Source of the DNA: Cyanobium sp. PLM2.Bin73
GTDB taxonomy: Bacteria > Cyanobacteriota > Cyanobacteriia > PCC-6307 > Cyanobiaceae
Length of the DNA stretch: 64,000 bases
Assembly: GCA_007694915.1 (NCBI GenBank)
Contig: REEV01000133.1
Location: 1-64,000 of the forward strand
Direction of reading: 5' to 3'
Shown here: in pieces, positions 1 through 8,352 of the stretch
Layout: the number at the start of each line of letters is the position of its first letter
Position numbering within the stretch: position 1 is the stretch's first letter
Translations under genes and position numbers: made by a program
Notes under the pieces: generated by a model
Seen by the model: the letters and a program-made list of their open reading frames with translations, nothing else
Told to the model about the DNA's origin: nothing
Databases searched by the model: none

Positions 1-63
1 CCCGTGGCGTAGCAGGCCTGGCTGCCGGGTAGCCCCGGGGAACTTCCCCCCGAGGCCCCCACA

Positions 64-97
64 GATCCGTACGTGACACTCTCGCGTCATACGGCTC
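64..97 (-). ncRNA. Group II intron domain V
   Basis: The minus strand reads GAGCCGTATGACGCGAGAGT and continues to GTACGGATC, the conserved 34-nt catalytic hairpin of bacterial group II introns. It begins three bases downstream of the maturase stop codon. This is the most diagnostic part of the intron, and it appears intact, so splicing activity is possible. Confidence 0.9.
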
Positions 98-100
98 CTG

Positions 101-1348
101 TCATCCAGCCACTGCCCGCTCACCGTGCCAATGGGCAAACAGGCCAGGGCGCTGTTGGCCAATCCGCGTCAGGAGCTCACGGCTGCGGCGATGCTTACGC
201 CGCAGTCGTTGGTGCTTCTGCCGCAGCCAGGCGCTCAGCTCCTGATTGAGGTAGCTGAACAACTTGGCCCTCAGCTCCGTTGGATAGAACCTGCCGTAGT
301 ACTGGATCCAGCCCCGCAGGATCGGATTCAGTCGTCTGGCAAGCTCCTCCAACGGCAGATAGGTCTGTCGTAGCAGATCAATCTGCCTGATCCTGTCACG
401 CATGCGCTTCAGCACCTGCGGACTCACCGCCGGCAGGAAGCTCGTAAAGATCTCCCCATGCCGGTTCTTGGCCATACGCGGCCGGAAGCAATAGCCCAGA
501 AAAGTGAACTGGATCTGAGGAAACTGCCCACGACGGCTGCTGTCCTTACAATAGACCACCTGGGTCTTCTGCGGATGCAGCGTAAGCCCGCAGGATGCGA
601 ATCGCTCCTGCAAGCCCGCCATGAGCCGTTCGGCCTCAGCGCGGCTGTGGCAGTGGCAGATCACATCGTCCGCATAGCGCTCAAACGGGATGTGCGGAAA
701 ACTCCGTCGCATCCAGGCGTCAAACGCATAATGCAGATACAGATTGGCAAGCAATGGACTGATGACACCACCCTGGGGCGTGCCACTGGTCCGTTCCTGG
801 AGAGACCCATCCGGCAATTCCACCGGTGCCTCCAACCAACGCTGCAGATACAGCAGCACCCAACGCTCGGAGGTATGAAACCGGAGGGCCCGCATCAGGA
901 GGTCATGATCGATCGAGTCGAAAAACCCCTTGATATCGAGATCCACTACCCAGTCATACTTCCAGCAGCGCTTGCGGCAGCTCTCCACGGCTTGGTGGGC
1001 CGACTTTCCCGGTCTGTAGCCATAGGAGTCCTGATCAAAGATCGGCTCCAACTGGGGCTCCAGCACCTGCTTGACCACCATCTGGGCAACGCGATCAGCC
1101 ACCGTGGGAATGCCCAGAGGCCTTGAACCGCCACCAGACTTGAGAATCTCCACGCGCCGAACCGGTGGGGGGAAGTAACTCCCAGATGCCATCCGGTTCC
1201 ACAGCTTATAGAGATTGTTCTCCAGGTCATGGGCAAAGTCATCGAGACTCTGACCATCCACACCAGCTGCCTTCCCGTTCCGCTTCACAAGCTGATAGGC
1301 CTTCCAGACCATCGCTTTGGTGATCGGTAGCGACTTGTCCGAACTCAC
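101..1348 (-). CDS. ltrA: Group II intron reverse transcriptase/maturase
   Basis: Multifunctional intron-encoded protein that helps the intron RNA fold and splice and reverse-transcribes it at the target. At 415 aa the RT domain is complete: RPLGIPTVADRV (about 76-87), DLDIKGFFDSIDH (about 136-148), the GTPQGGVISPLLANLYLH block (about 189-206) and the catalytic YADD at about 225-228. A maturase domain X with LRGWIQYYGRF follows. The C-terminus ends in a basic tail without an HNH endonuclease module, as in endonuclease-less bacterial lineages. The ATG sits behind the sequence AGGAGGAAGG, a strong ribosome binding site. No frameshift is seen. Confidence 0.93.
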   Translation of the reverse strand: MSSDKSLPITKAMVWKAYQLVKRNGKAAGVDGQSLDDFAHDLENNLYKLWNRMASGSYFPPPVRRVEILKSGGGSRPLGIPTVADRVAQMVVKQVLEPQLEPIFDQDSYGYRPGKSAHQAVESCRKRCWKYDWVVDLDIKGFFDSIDHDLLMRALRFHTSERWVLLYLQRWLEAPVELPDGSLQERTSGTPQGGVISPLLANLYLHYAFDAWMRRSFPHIPFERYADDVICHCHSRAEAERLMAGLQERFASCGLTLHPQKTQVVYCKDSSRRGQFPQIQFTFLGYCFRPRMAKNRHGEIFTSFLPAVSPQVLKRMRDRIRQIDLLRQTYLPLEELARRLNPILRGWIQYYGRFYPTELRAKLFSYLNQELSAWLRQKHQRLRRKHRRSRELLTRIGQQRPGLFAHWHGERAVAG

Positions 1349-1981
1349 CTCCTTCCTCCTGCCGGGGGCAGTTGAGGAGATTGTCCGAACCGAATGACGC
1401 AGCCCCTTCGCTCCAGGGCCATTACAGCCCCTTCATCACTACTACGAGCTGCTCCGCCCCTACCATGGGTATTGGTATTCGCCCTCGTGGTTGTGGCCAC
1501 TTGAAACTTTCCCTACCGCTCCGCGGAAGACTTCGTCTAGAACACCCCATGGCAGGTTCCCACGTTCCACATCGAGGCCTGTGATGGGCTCATGTCGCCT
1601 GTAGCCGAAGGCTTGCGCGAAGCGGTACACCGGCTGCCATGCGGACCGTAAGCAGGTGACGTCCGCACTGCTCCGGGTGTCGGCTACCTCCACCCGTCTT
1701 GACAGCGACTGAAAGCCTTTTCGTAGCCCTTGGGCTTCCGCAAAGCGGTTGCGTCAGCGGCGATTCGCTTGCGCTCATCTTTCCATCACTCACCTGACGG
1801 ATCACGTCCGCCTTTTCCCCATCGCTCACCACCGCGCCTTTTGAACGCAGCAGCATGGGGTGGTTTGGAGCCTGCCCCTGCAGGCCGGCTCCGGGAGGCC
1901 ACATTCCCATCCTTGGTGTAGTTGCGTCAGTGTTCATGGTGAACGTTTGACTCGTGGCACAAATAGGCGAAGCCTTCTCCG

Positions 1982-2158
1982 TCAGGAGTAGCGCTCCAGA
2001 TCCCGCAGGCTCTGGCAGTTACTGAGGATTCCCAGCACCGCCACAAGCAGCAAGTACCAGGCGGGAATGCGCACCCCGCGCCGCATGCGGGGATCGGGGA
2101 TCGCCCGCAGGTAGCTGATCAAGTCGAGATCAGTTGCGGCAGAAAGGCTTTCGGACAC
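1982..2158 (-). pseudogene. ISAs1-family transposase, N-terminal remnant
   Basis: A 58-codon reading frame, too short for the ORF track, encodes DLISYLRAIPDPRMRRGVRI, then PAWYLLLVAVLGILSNCQSL and RDLERYS before TGA. The IPDPR.RRG and LRDLER patterns are the N-terminal signature of ISAs1/IS4-type DDE transposases. Full-length proteins are several hundred residues, so only the head remains. The group II intron begins about 20 bp beyond the stop, so the transposase may have been cut by the intron, or already been dead when it arrived. The GTG at 2158 is the likely start. Confidence 0.75.
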
Positions 2159-2226
2159 AGGTGGGTGGCGATTCCGCCGACCTCAGCGCATGCTGGCAGC
2201 CCCGGCCAGGGCGCTTGTGACACACC

Positions 2227-3043
2227 TTGAATCAGCCCTGGGCTGTTCTGGGGGTGATCGCCCAGTTCGCGGTGATGCCGGCCCTGGCTGCCGCTTTGGC
2301 CTGGGGGCTGCGGTTGGAGCCACCTCTGGCGGTGGGGCCAATCCTGGTGGGCTGTTGTCCGGGCGGCACCGCCAGCAACGTGGTGAGCCTGATCGCCCGG
2401 GCCGATGTGGCCCTCTCGGTGGTGATGACCACCGTGAGCACCCTGACGGCCGTGCTGCTCACGCCGGCGCTCAACCGGGCTGCTGGCCGGCCGCTACGTG
2501 CCCGTGGACGGCTGGCGGCTGTTGCTGGATGTGCTGCAGGTGGTGCTGCTGCCGGTGGCCGCCGGCGTGGCCCTCAAGCGGAGCGCGCCGCGCCTGGCCC
2601 GCACTCTCGCCCCGGTGATGCCGACCCTGGCGGTGCTGGCGATCGTGCCGATCGTGGCCAGCATCGTGGGCAGCCAGCGCCAGGCCCTGCTGGCCCAAGG
2701 TCCGCTGCTGCTGCTCGCGGCCCTGCTGCTCCATGGCATCGGCTTCCTGCTGGGCTGGCTGATCCCGGCGGCGGCGGGCCAACCGGCCGTGGTGCGGCGC
2801 ACCCTGAGCATCGAGGTGGGCATGCAGAACTCCGACCTGGCGGTGGTGCTGGCCCGCTCGGCCGTCGCCGCCTCGCCGCTCACGGCCCTGACCGGCGCCA
2901 TCTCGGCTGTGGTGCACGCCGTGCTCGGCAGCCTGCTAGCCAGTGGCTGGCGGCTGGGGGGCTCGGGGTTGCCAGCGTCGTCCAGAGTCAGCGCTTCTGG
3001 TCGGCCACCAGCAGCAGGCCACCCACGATCGCCAGGTTCTTGA
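2227..3043 (+). pseudogene. BASS-family bile acid:sodium symporter-like transporter, truncated and frameshifted
   Basis: The SBF/BASS family contains Na+-coupled organic-anion carriers of about 300 aa with about ten helices. Two overlapping frames hold consecutive parts: frame 1 (2227 to about 2490) encodes [20 protein letters not shown] and the second frame (from about 2480) encodes [20 protein letters not shown] through [16 protein letters not shown]. The shift lies in the GGGCTGCTGGCC stretch near 2480. About 80 N-terminal residues are missing, replaced by unrelated DNA next to the transposase stub. The 3' part runs into the convergent DoxX gene. A one-base sequencing error could explain the shift but not the missing start. 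Confidence 0.75.
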
Positions 3044-3356
3044 ACAGCTGAATGCGCTCGGCGGGATCCCCCAGATCCCCATGGAAGATGAAGCTGGTGG
3101 GCACCAGGAACACCAGCAGCAGCACTGCCCCCAGCCGCGCCTTCCAGCCGCTGATCACCAGCGCCGACCCCACCGCCATCAGCGCCATGGCCAGCACCAG
3201 CAGCAGCGGCGCCAGCGGCAGACCCTTGGCGGCGATGGCGCCGGCAGGGCTGGCGAAGCCGGTGAGCTTGCCGATCAGCGACTGGATGAACACCAGACAC
3301 AGCAGCACCCGGGCCGTGCGGTTGAGCAGGGGCGGGGCAGGGAAGGACTCAGCCAT
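2988..3356 (-). CDS. DoxX-family small membrane protein
   Basis: 122 aa, four predicted membrane helices, with the DoxX pattern [19 protein letters not shown] near the N-terminus and [20 protein letters not shown] near the C-terminus. DoxX-type proteins are inner-membrane proteins linked to quinone/thiol redox or oxidative stress in other bacteria; the role here is not defined. I chose the ATG at 3356 (MAESFPAPP) because the longer ORF upstream overlaps the YccF-like gene and has no membrane-protein character. The last 55 bases overlap the broken BASS transporter tail to tail. Confidence 0.75.
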   Translation of the reverse strand: MAESFPAPPLLNRTARVLLCLVFIQSLIGKLTGFASPAGAIAAKGLPLAPLLLVLAMALMAVGSALVISGWKARLGAVLLLVFLVPTSFIFHGDLGDPAERIQLFKNLAIVGGLLLVADQKR

Positions 3357-3376
3357 GGGATCGGGTTGACAGCGGG

Positions 3377-3781
3377 TCAGCGGCGCACCGGCACAACCTT
3401 CAGTCCGATGGGAGCCAGGGCGATCAGGGCCAGCTTGAGGTGCTGGATGCCAAAGGGGATCCCCACGATGGTGATGAAACAGGCCAGGGCGGAGCTGAGA
3501 TGGCCGATCGCCAGCCACCAGCCGGCCAGCAGAAACCAGATCACATTGCCGATCAGCCCGAAGGGTCCGGTGCCGAGATCAGCGCGGCCCGTGAGCTCAC
3601 GGCGACTCACCGCCTCGTAGCCCACCGGCCAGAAGGAGAAGTTAGCGATCACAAAACAGGCACGCGCCCAGGGAAGGCCCACGATGGTGATCGCCGCCAC
3701 CAGGCCGGCCAGCCACCAGCCCAGGCCCATCACGAACCCGCCCAGCACGAACCAGAGAACGTTGAGCAGAAATCCGATCAC
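3377..3781 (-). CDS. YccF domain-containing membrane protein
   Basis: 134 aa with a duplicated hydrophobic module: LNVLWFVLGGF then ITIVGLPWARACFVIANFSFWPVG, repeated as GNVIWFLLAGWW then ITIVGIPFGIQHLKLALIALAPIG. This internal repeat is the signature of YccF (DUF307), an inner-membrane family of unknown function. The gene is in line with the DoxX gene downstream (21 bp gap), probably one transcript. The ATG at 3781 gives the normal family length. Confidence 0.85.
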   Translation of the reverse strand: MIGFLLNVLWFVLGGFVMGLGWWLAGLVAAITIVGLPWARACFVIANFSFWPVGYEAVSRRELTGRADLGTGPFGLIGNVIWFLLAGWWLAIGHLSSALACFITIVGIPFGIQHLKLALIALAPIGLKVVPVRR

Positions 3782-3838
3782 GGGCCGCAGGTGATGTCGA
3801 TCAACCAGCGATCCTGGCCGGGGCGACGGCGGGACTGC

Positions 3839-4042
3839 TCAGGCCGCCATGGGTGGGACGGAGGTATCGGCGGGCTCCAGCGCTTCCCAGAGCTTGCGGT
3901 AGGCCGCCGTGTGCAGGGTGCTCCAGGGCCTGGAGGCCGGATGGCGGGCGGCAACCCGACGGGCCAGATCCGCTCGGCTGCGAGGTACGGCCCCAAGCCC
4001 CAGCACAGCCAGGGCTGACTTGACATCCGCTGAAGCGCCCAT
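3839..4042 (-). CDS. Small hypothetical protein
   Basis: A 67-aa product if the ATG at 4042 is used (MGASADVKSALAVLGLG). The ORF is open farther upstream to 4186, but that extension is Arg/Gly rich and looks like a shadow. The segment RADLARRVAARHP faintly recalls the second helix of J-domains, without an HPD motif, so no chaperone role is claimed. It is transcribed toward the YccF gene with a 57-bp gap. Confidence 0.45.
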   Translation of the reverse strand: MGASADVKSALAVLGLGAVPRSRADLARRVAARHPASRPWSTLHTAAYRKLWEALEPADTSVPPMAA

Positions 4043-4311
4043 CAGGCGGAACCGGAAAACCGGTGAGAGAGGCCCCACCTTCGCGCCCGCCGAGGGCCGG
4101 TGCAAGCCGTCGCGGCCAAGAAGGAACAAATCGTGTCCCTGGCGCCCCATCCGCCCCAGCGCCCCCAGCGGTGTGTCCCGCGGCACCTCCCAAGCGCCGT
4201 AGCAACCGCTACTAAATCGCTAGATTCAGGCAACGTTGATCCACCTGATTCCGGGTGGACGCAGTCAGAGCCGCGTCAGGCAACGGGGACGCGAACACTG
4301 TGGAGACCCTG
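4043..4311. other. Intergenic region
   Basis: About 270 bases between divergent genes. Overlapping ORFs occur in several frames with no codon pattern or recognisable protein. It should hold the promoters of the 67-aa gene and the DUF4278 gene. No clear -35/-10 pair was found. Confidence 0.4.
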
Positions 4312-4491
4312 ATGAACGTTCTCGATCTGATCCGATCCAAGGCCCTCAAGCAGCAGCGTCTCAACGGCGCCCAATTCGTGATGGCCAAGTCGTACCGCGG
4401 CGTTCCCTATGTGGACGCCCATCACGACGACCCCAAACAGGAGGTCAAGACCAGGCAGCTCACCTACCGCGGCCAGAGCTACGACAACTGA
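4312..4491 (+). CDS. DUF4278 domain-containing small protein
   Basis: 59 aa with two copies of the cyanobacterial YRG motif: SYRGVPYVDAHH in the middle and TYRGQSYDN at the C-terminus, the arrangement typical of DUF4278. The function of the family is unknown. The start is the ATG at 4312, preceded by TGGAGACC as a plausible ribosome binding site; the track start at 4255 would add an unrelated stretch. A strong terminator follows 44 bp after the stop, so this is probably a single-gene transcript. Confidence 0.75.
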   Translation: MNVLDLIRSKALKQQRLNGAQFVMAKSYRGVPYVDAHHDDPKQEVKTRQLTYRGQSYDN

Positions 4492-4534
4492 TCAAGCCGC
4501 TGGCCCGCGAGGGCAGCAGCGATCAGCGCACCCG

Positions 4535-4565
4535 GCCAGCCAGCTCGTCCTGGCTGGCTTTTTTG
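4535..4565 (+). terminator. Rho-independent terminator after the DUF4278 gene
   Basis: GCCAGCCAG and CTGGCTGGC form a perfect 9-bp stem with a 6-base loop, followed by a run of six T. It ends the DUF4278 transcript and separates it from pta. Confidence 0.85.
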
Positions 4566-4656
4566 ATGTCCATCCAGGCTGGGACGGCTCCGGGCCCCTG
4601 CGATACATCGCCAAGCCCACGGCTGCGTTGATGCTGGCCCCAGGATCCTGCCCTCC

Positions 4657-6756
4657 ATGAGCAACGCCCTCTACATCAGCACCACCGAGGCGGGCAGCGG
4701 CAAGGCCCTGGTGGCCCTCGGGCTGGGCCATGAGCTGCTGCGCCGCACCGCCGGGCTGCGCTTCTTCCGGCCCGTGATTCAATCCACGCCGGATGAGGAC
4801 ATCGACCTGATCCGGCACCATTTCCACCTCTCCCAGAGCGTGGAAGCCTCCTTCGGGCTCAGCACCGGGGAGATGAACGACCTGATCGCCGCCAACCGCA
4901 TCAATGAGGGGCTGGAGCGCATCATCAGCCGCTACCAGGCCCTGGCGGAGGACCAGGGCTTCATGCTCTGCGAGAGCTCCGACTATCTGGGCGAGGGTTC
5001 GGCCTTCGAGTTCAACCTCAACCAGGAGATCGCCCGCAACCTGGGCTGCCCGATCCTGATCCTGGGCAACGCCCATCAACGCTGCGACGAGGATGCCCTG
5101 CGTCCAGTGCGGCTGGCGGTGGAGACCTACCGCCGCCATGGCTGCCGGATCGTGGGGATCGTGCTCAACAAGGCCGATCCGGCCCGCGCCGATGCCCTGC
5201 GCCATGGCCTGGAACAGGAGTTCGGCGGCAGCGACTGGGTGCTGAGCGTGATTCCCTACGACCGGCGTCTGAGCAGCCCCCGGCTGCGCGACATCGCCGA
5301 TCATCTGCAGGCCGAGGTGCTCTACGGCCAGGAGGGCCTGGAGCGCCTGGCCCTGCATCAGATCGTGGCGGCGATGCAGATGCAGCACGCCCTGGGATGG
5401 CTGCAGGAGGGCAGCCTGGTGATCACCCCCGGCGACCGGGGCGACGTGATCATGGGCATGCTCCAGGCCCACCAGTCGCACAACTACCCCAGCCTGTCTG
5501 GGCTGCTGCTCACCGGCATGCCCCCGGAGCCGGCGATCGACCGGCTGATCCAGGGCCTGCCCAACCCCCTGCCGATCCTGGCGGTGCCCAGCGACACCTT
5601 CACCACGGTGGCGCGCCTGCGGGAGATTCACACCAGCCTGCGGGGCGACGACCGCGAGAAGATCGCCCTCTCGATCGCCGCCTTCGAGCGCCACGGCCAG
5701 GTGGAGCGGCTGCTGCGCACGGTGACCCTGGCCCCGCCGCCGGAGCCCACGCCGCGGATGTTCCACCACAGCCTCAGCCTGCGGGCCGGCCGTCATCTGC
5801 AGCGCATCGTGCTGCCGGAGGCCCTCGAGCCGCGCATCCTGCGGGCCGCGGCCCAGGTGCAGGCCCAAGGGCTGGCCACGCCACTGCTGCTGGGAGAGCG
5901 GGAGGAGATCCAGCGGGTGCTGCGCCGGGAGGGAATCGACCTCGATCTGGAGACGGTGGGGGTGCTGGGCCCCCACACCAGCCCGGATCTGGAGCGCTAC
6001 ATCCACACCTTCGTGGAGCTGCGGCGGCACAAGGGCAGCACGGCCGCCATCGCCCGCGACCACCTCTTGGATGGCACCACCTTCGGCACGATGATGGTGC
6101 TCTGCGGCGACGCCGACGGCATGGTGTCGGGTGCCACCCACACCACCCAGCACACGATTCGGCCCGCCCTGCAGCTGATCCGCAGTCGCCCCGGGGTGTC
6201 GCTGATCTCGTCGGTGTTCGTGATGCTGCTGGAAGACCGGGTGGTGATCTACGGCGACTGCGCCGTTAATCCCCGCCCCGACGCCGGCCAGCTGGCCCAG
6301 ATCGCCATCAGCTCCGCCGAAACGGCCCGGGCCCTGGGTCTGGAGCCGCGGGTGGCGATGCTCTCCTACTCCTCCGGCACCTCCGGCCAGGGGGAGGATG
6401 TGGAGAAGGTGCGCCAGGCCACCGGCCTGGTGCGGCAGCGCTGGCCGGAGCTGCCGATCGAGGGGCCGATTCAGTACGACGCGGCCGTGAGTGCGGAGGT
6501 GGCCCTGCAGAAACTGCCGGGATCGGCGGTGGGCGGCCGGGCCACGGTGCTGGTGTTTCCCGACCTCAACACCGGCAACAACACCTACAAGGCGGTGCAG
6601 CGCGAAACCGGGGCGGTCGCCATCGGCCCCATCCTGCAGGGCCTGAACAAACCGGTGAACGATCTCAGCCGGGGCTGCAGCGTGGAGGACATCGTGAGCA
6701 CGATCGCCATCACCGCCATCCAGGCCCAGTGGCTCAGTGGGGCTGAGCCTGCATGA
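4657..6756 (+). CDS. pta: Phosphate acetyltransferase
   Basis: Interconverts acetyl phosphate and acetyl-CoA. 699 aa, the long form: an N-terminal P-loop/BioD-like domain (TTEAGSGKALVALGL, about 9-23), a central DRTGG domain (about 210-330) and the C-terminal phosphotransacetylase domain (about 370-699) with SGATHTTQHTIRPALQLI and YSSGTSGQGEDVEKVR. The phosphoketolase gene at 54.5-56.9 kb would supply its acetyl phosphate. No ackA is visible in the window. The gene stands alone, and its last 23 bases overlap the convergent gene. Confidence 0.95.
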   Translation: MSNALYISTTEAGSGKALVALGLGHELLRRTAGLRFFRPVIQSTPDEDIDLIRHHFHLSQSVEASFGLSTGEMNDLIAANRINEGLERIISRYQALAEDQGFMLCESSDYLGEGSAFEFNLNQEIARNLGCPILILGNAHQRCDEDALRPVRLAVETYRRHGCRIVGIVLNKADPARADALRHGLEQEFGGSDWVLSVIPYDRRLSSPRLRDIADHLQAEVLYGQEGLERLALHQIVAAMQMQHALGWLQEGSLVITPGDRGDVIMGMLQAHQSHNYPSLSGLLLTGMPPEPAIDRLIQGLPNPLPILAVPSDTFTTVARLREIHTSLRGDDREKIALSIAAFERHGQVERLLRTVTLAPPPEPTPRMFHHSLSLRAGRHLQRIVLPEALEPRILRAAAQVQAQGLATPLLLGEREEIQRVLRREGIDLDLETVGVLGPHTSPDLERYIHTFVELRRHKGSTAAIARDHLLDGTTFGTMMVLCGDADGMVSGATHTTQHTIRPALQLIRSRPGVSLISSVFVMLLEDRVVIYGDCAVNPRPDAGQLAQIAISSAETARALGLEPRVAMLSYSSGTSGQGEDVEKVRQATGLVRQRWPELPIEGPIQYDAAVSAEVALQKLPGSAVGGRATVLVFPDLNTGNNTYKAVQRETGAVAIGPILQGLNKPVNDLSRGCSVEDIVSTIAITAIQAQWLSGAEPA

Positions 6757-7567
6757 TCCGCCGGCTCTCGATCTCCCGGTAGGGGGATTCGGCCGTGGAA
6801 TCCACCGTGAACCAGGCCCAGTCGCAGCGGGGCTGGGGCTCCTCCCGCTCCAGGGGCCAGTCGATCCGCCGGTTGTTGTAGGTGAGGCCCACGCAGGTCA
6901 TTTCGGTGTCGTCGGCCAGCAGAGACCACAACAGCCGCAGGCGGCTGCGGTGGTAGTCGAGAGGCTCCGTGGTGGGCGGGCGGTCGGGCAGATAGCCCGG
7001 CCGGAACCGCACGGCCCGCGGGCCCCGGGCACTCAGGTAGGCGCCATCCTCGGTGGGATAGAACCAGCAGGCTTCGTTGTGCACGTCCCGCAGGGGCACC
7101 TGATCGAGGCAGCGGATCGCCTCCACCTGCAGCCCGGCCGTGGGATCCTCGCCGCTCGTTTCGCCGCTGCTCGCTCCGCCGCCGCTCTCTCCGCCTCCGC
7201 TGGCCAGGGAACCCTCCAGCTCATAGACCCCGAGACTGAGGGACTCCACCGCCCAGCCCGGCACCAGGGCATCACAGATCGGCCGCATCGGCGGCGCACC
7301 GCCGCCCAGCAGCTCATCGAGCGAGCCCTGCCAGTCAGCGGCAAGCGGGAACAGCCGCACCCGCTCGGCCTCGTCCACCCAGTGGCCCTGGAGCTGCGCC
7401 AGAGCGCTCCAGCCGGCGGGCTCCAGCGGCAGGTCCGGCCCCGGGGCCAGGACAAAAACAGGAACATGGAGCGGGGCCATGGCCAGATGCGGCGAGCGGA
7501 GGAACCGGGCCTCAAGAACCCCGCCCACTCTGGCGAACAATCGCTGCGCTGGCGAAAGCGCCCCCAC
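6734..7567 (-). CDS. Conserved hypothetical protein
   Basis: 277 aa in the longest form. No family is recognised and there are no membrane helices. A Gly/Ser/Glu-rich spacer at about 122-142 (GGGESGGGASSGETSGEDP) links two folded halves. The C-terminal half is rich in aromatic residues (EACWFYPTEDGAYLSARGPR, MTCVGLTYNNRRIDW). The start is uncertain: the ATG at 7480 (MAPLHVPVFVLAPGPD) gives 248 aa and begins where the sequence looks most protein-like. It overlaps the pta stop region tail to tail. Confidence 0.6.
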   Translation of the reverse strand: MGALSPAQRLFARVGGVLEARFLRSPHLAMAPLHVPVFVLAPGPDLPLEPAGWSALAQLQGHWVDEAERVRLFPLAADWQGSLDELLGGGAPPMRPICDALVPGWAVESLSLGVYELEGSLASGGGESGGGASSGETSGEDPTAGLQVEAIRCLDQVPLRDVHNEACWFYPTEDGAYLSARGPRAVRFRPGYLPDRPPTTEPLDYHRSRLRLLWSLLADDTEMTCVGLTYNNRRIDWPLEREEPQPRCDWAWFTVDSTAESPYREIESRRIMQAQPH

Positions 7568-7633
7568 CGAACACCCCCACCGAACACAGCGGAAACCCCG
7601 GAGGCACCGGCCGTGCTGATGCGTAGCTGGTGA

Positions 7634-7978
7634 TCAGCCGAGATGCCTTCCGAGACAGCAGATCTGCGGAATTCTGCACATCCAGGAATGACACCTTCCA
7701 GCGAATTGGTGCTTGCATCACGGCAAACATGCTGTAGGGTGAATCTAACGGACAGGCATCAGCGACGCTTCACCTGCGACGCTTCACATGTGACGCTGTC
7801 GGATTTACGGCAGCTGCCCTGTGATCTCGCCCCCCAGACCTGGCGATACAGCAATTGATCGTGCCCGCAGCTCGGTCCAGACAACACTGGGCCAGAGAAT
7901 GCTCAGCCCAGCGATCCGGGCGCGCAAGCGTGATGCCCTCACGACAGAGGTCCGTTTTTGACCCTACGGAGACCATCC
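7634..7978. other. Intergenic region with short repeats
   Basis: About 345 bases without a convincing gene. A near-perfect direct repeat GCGACGCTTCAC occurs twice around 7758-7790, followed by a third partial copy. The weak minus-strand ORF 7770-7976 has no protein character. The last 100 bases must carry the promoter of the coiled-coil gene at 7979. Confidence 0.4.
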
Positions 7979-8296
7979 ATGACCACCTCCAACCAAGCGC
8001 AAGTCGACGAACGCCTCAAGCAGGCGATTCTCGACAAACGCCAGGCCGAGATCGACGCCTGGAACACCAAGATCGTCCAGCTGCGGAGCAACCTCAACCA
8101 GCTCACCGACGACGCCCGACAGGAGACCCAGAAGCGGGTGGATCAACTGGTGCAGGCCCGTGATCAGGGCTTGGAGCAGCTGCAGCAGCTGCGCCAGGCC
8201 TCCCAGAACAACTGGGAGAGCCTCCTCCAGCAGAGCGATGCCACCTTCCAGAAGCTGGCCGACCGCTTCCACGACCTGGTGGAGAAGAACACCTGA
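7979..8296 (+). CDS. Sll1863-type coiled-coil stress protein
   Basis: 105 aa, almost wholly helical and charged, with long heptad patterns (QAEIDAWNTKIVQLRSNLNQ, LVQARDQGLEQLQQLRQASQ). It resembles the small coiled-coil proteins of the Sll1863 stress-response family in cyanobacteria; the molecular role is unknown. I chose the ATG at 7979, preceded by ACGGAGACC, over the track start 21 bases upstream. It has no cysteine and no signal peptide, so it is probably cytoplasmic. The carbohydrate-kinase-like gene follows after 56 bp. Confidence 0.65.
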   Translation: MTTSNQAQVDERLKQAILDKRQAEIDAWNTKIVQLRSNLNQLTDDARQETQKRVDQLVQARDQGLEQLQQLRQASQNNWESLLQQSDATFQKLADRFHDLVEKNT

Positions 8297-8352
8297 GCCG
8301 GGGATGGGCTCACGCCCTCCCCTCAGCCCAACGTCGTCGCGCAGCCAACCAC

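Larger units (their letters stand above)
25..1960 (-). mobile_element. Group II intron with intron-encoded reverse transcriptase
   Basis: A self-splicing retroelement read on the minus strand. A canonical 34-nt domain V lies just past the RT stop codon, followed by a GC-rich domain VI-like hairpin (CCTCGGGG/CCCCGGGG, about 34-55). About 600 nt of structured non-coding sequence precede the RT, as expected for domains I-III. The 5' end is placed at a GTGCC (consensus GTGYG) at 1960. The 3' end is less sure, roughly 20-30, because the AY end dinucleotide could be read at several points. The 5' exon carries a small TTCG-loop hairpin followed by TATTT, and the transposase stub lies directly beyond it. 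Confidence 0.85.

Noticed and set aside
1590-1937. ORFs inside the group II intron 5' part
   Set aside because: This region is the structured RNA of the intron; the ORFs show no protein features.
7770-7976. 68-aa minus-strand ORF in the 7.6-8.0 kb gap
   Set aside because: No family, no ribosome binding site, and it overlaps the likely promoter of the coiled-coil gene.
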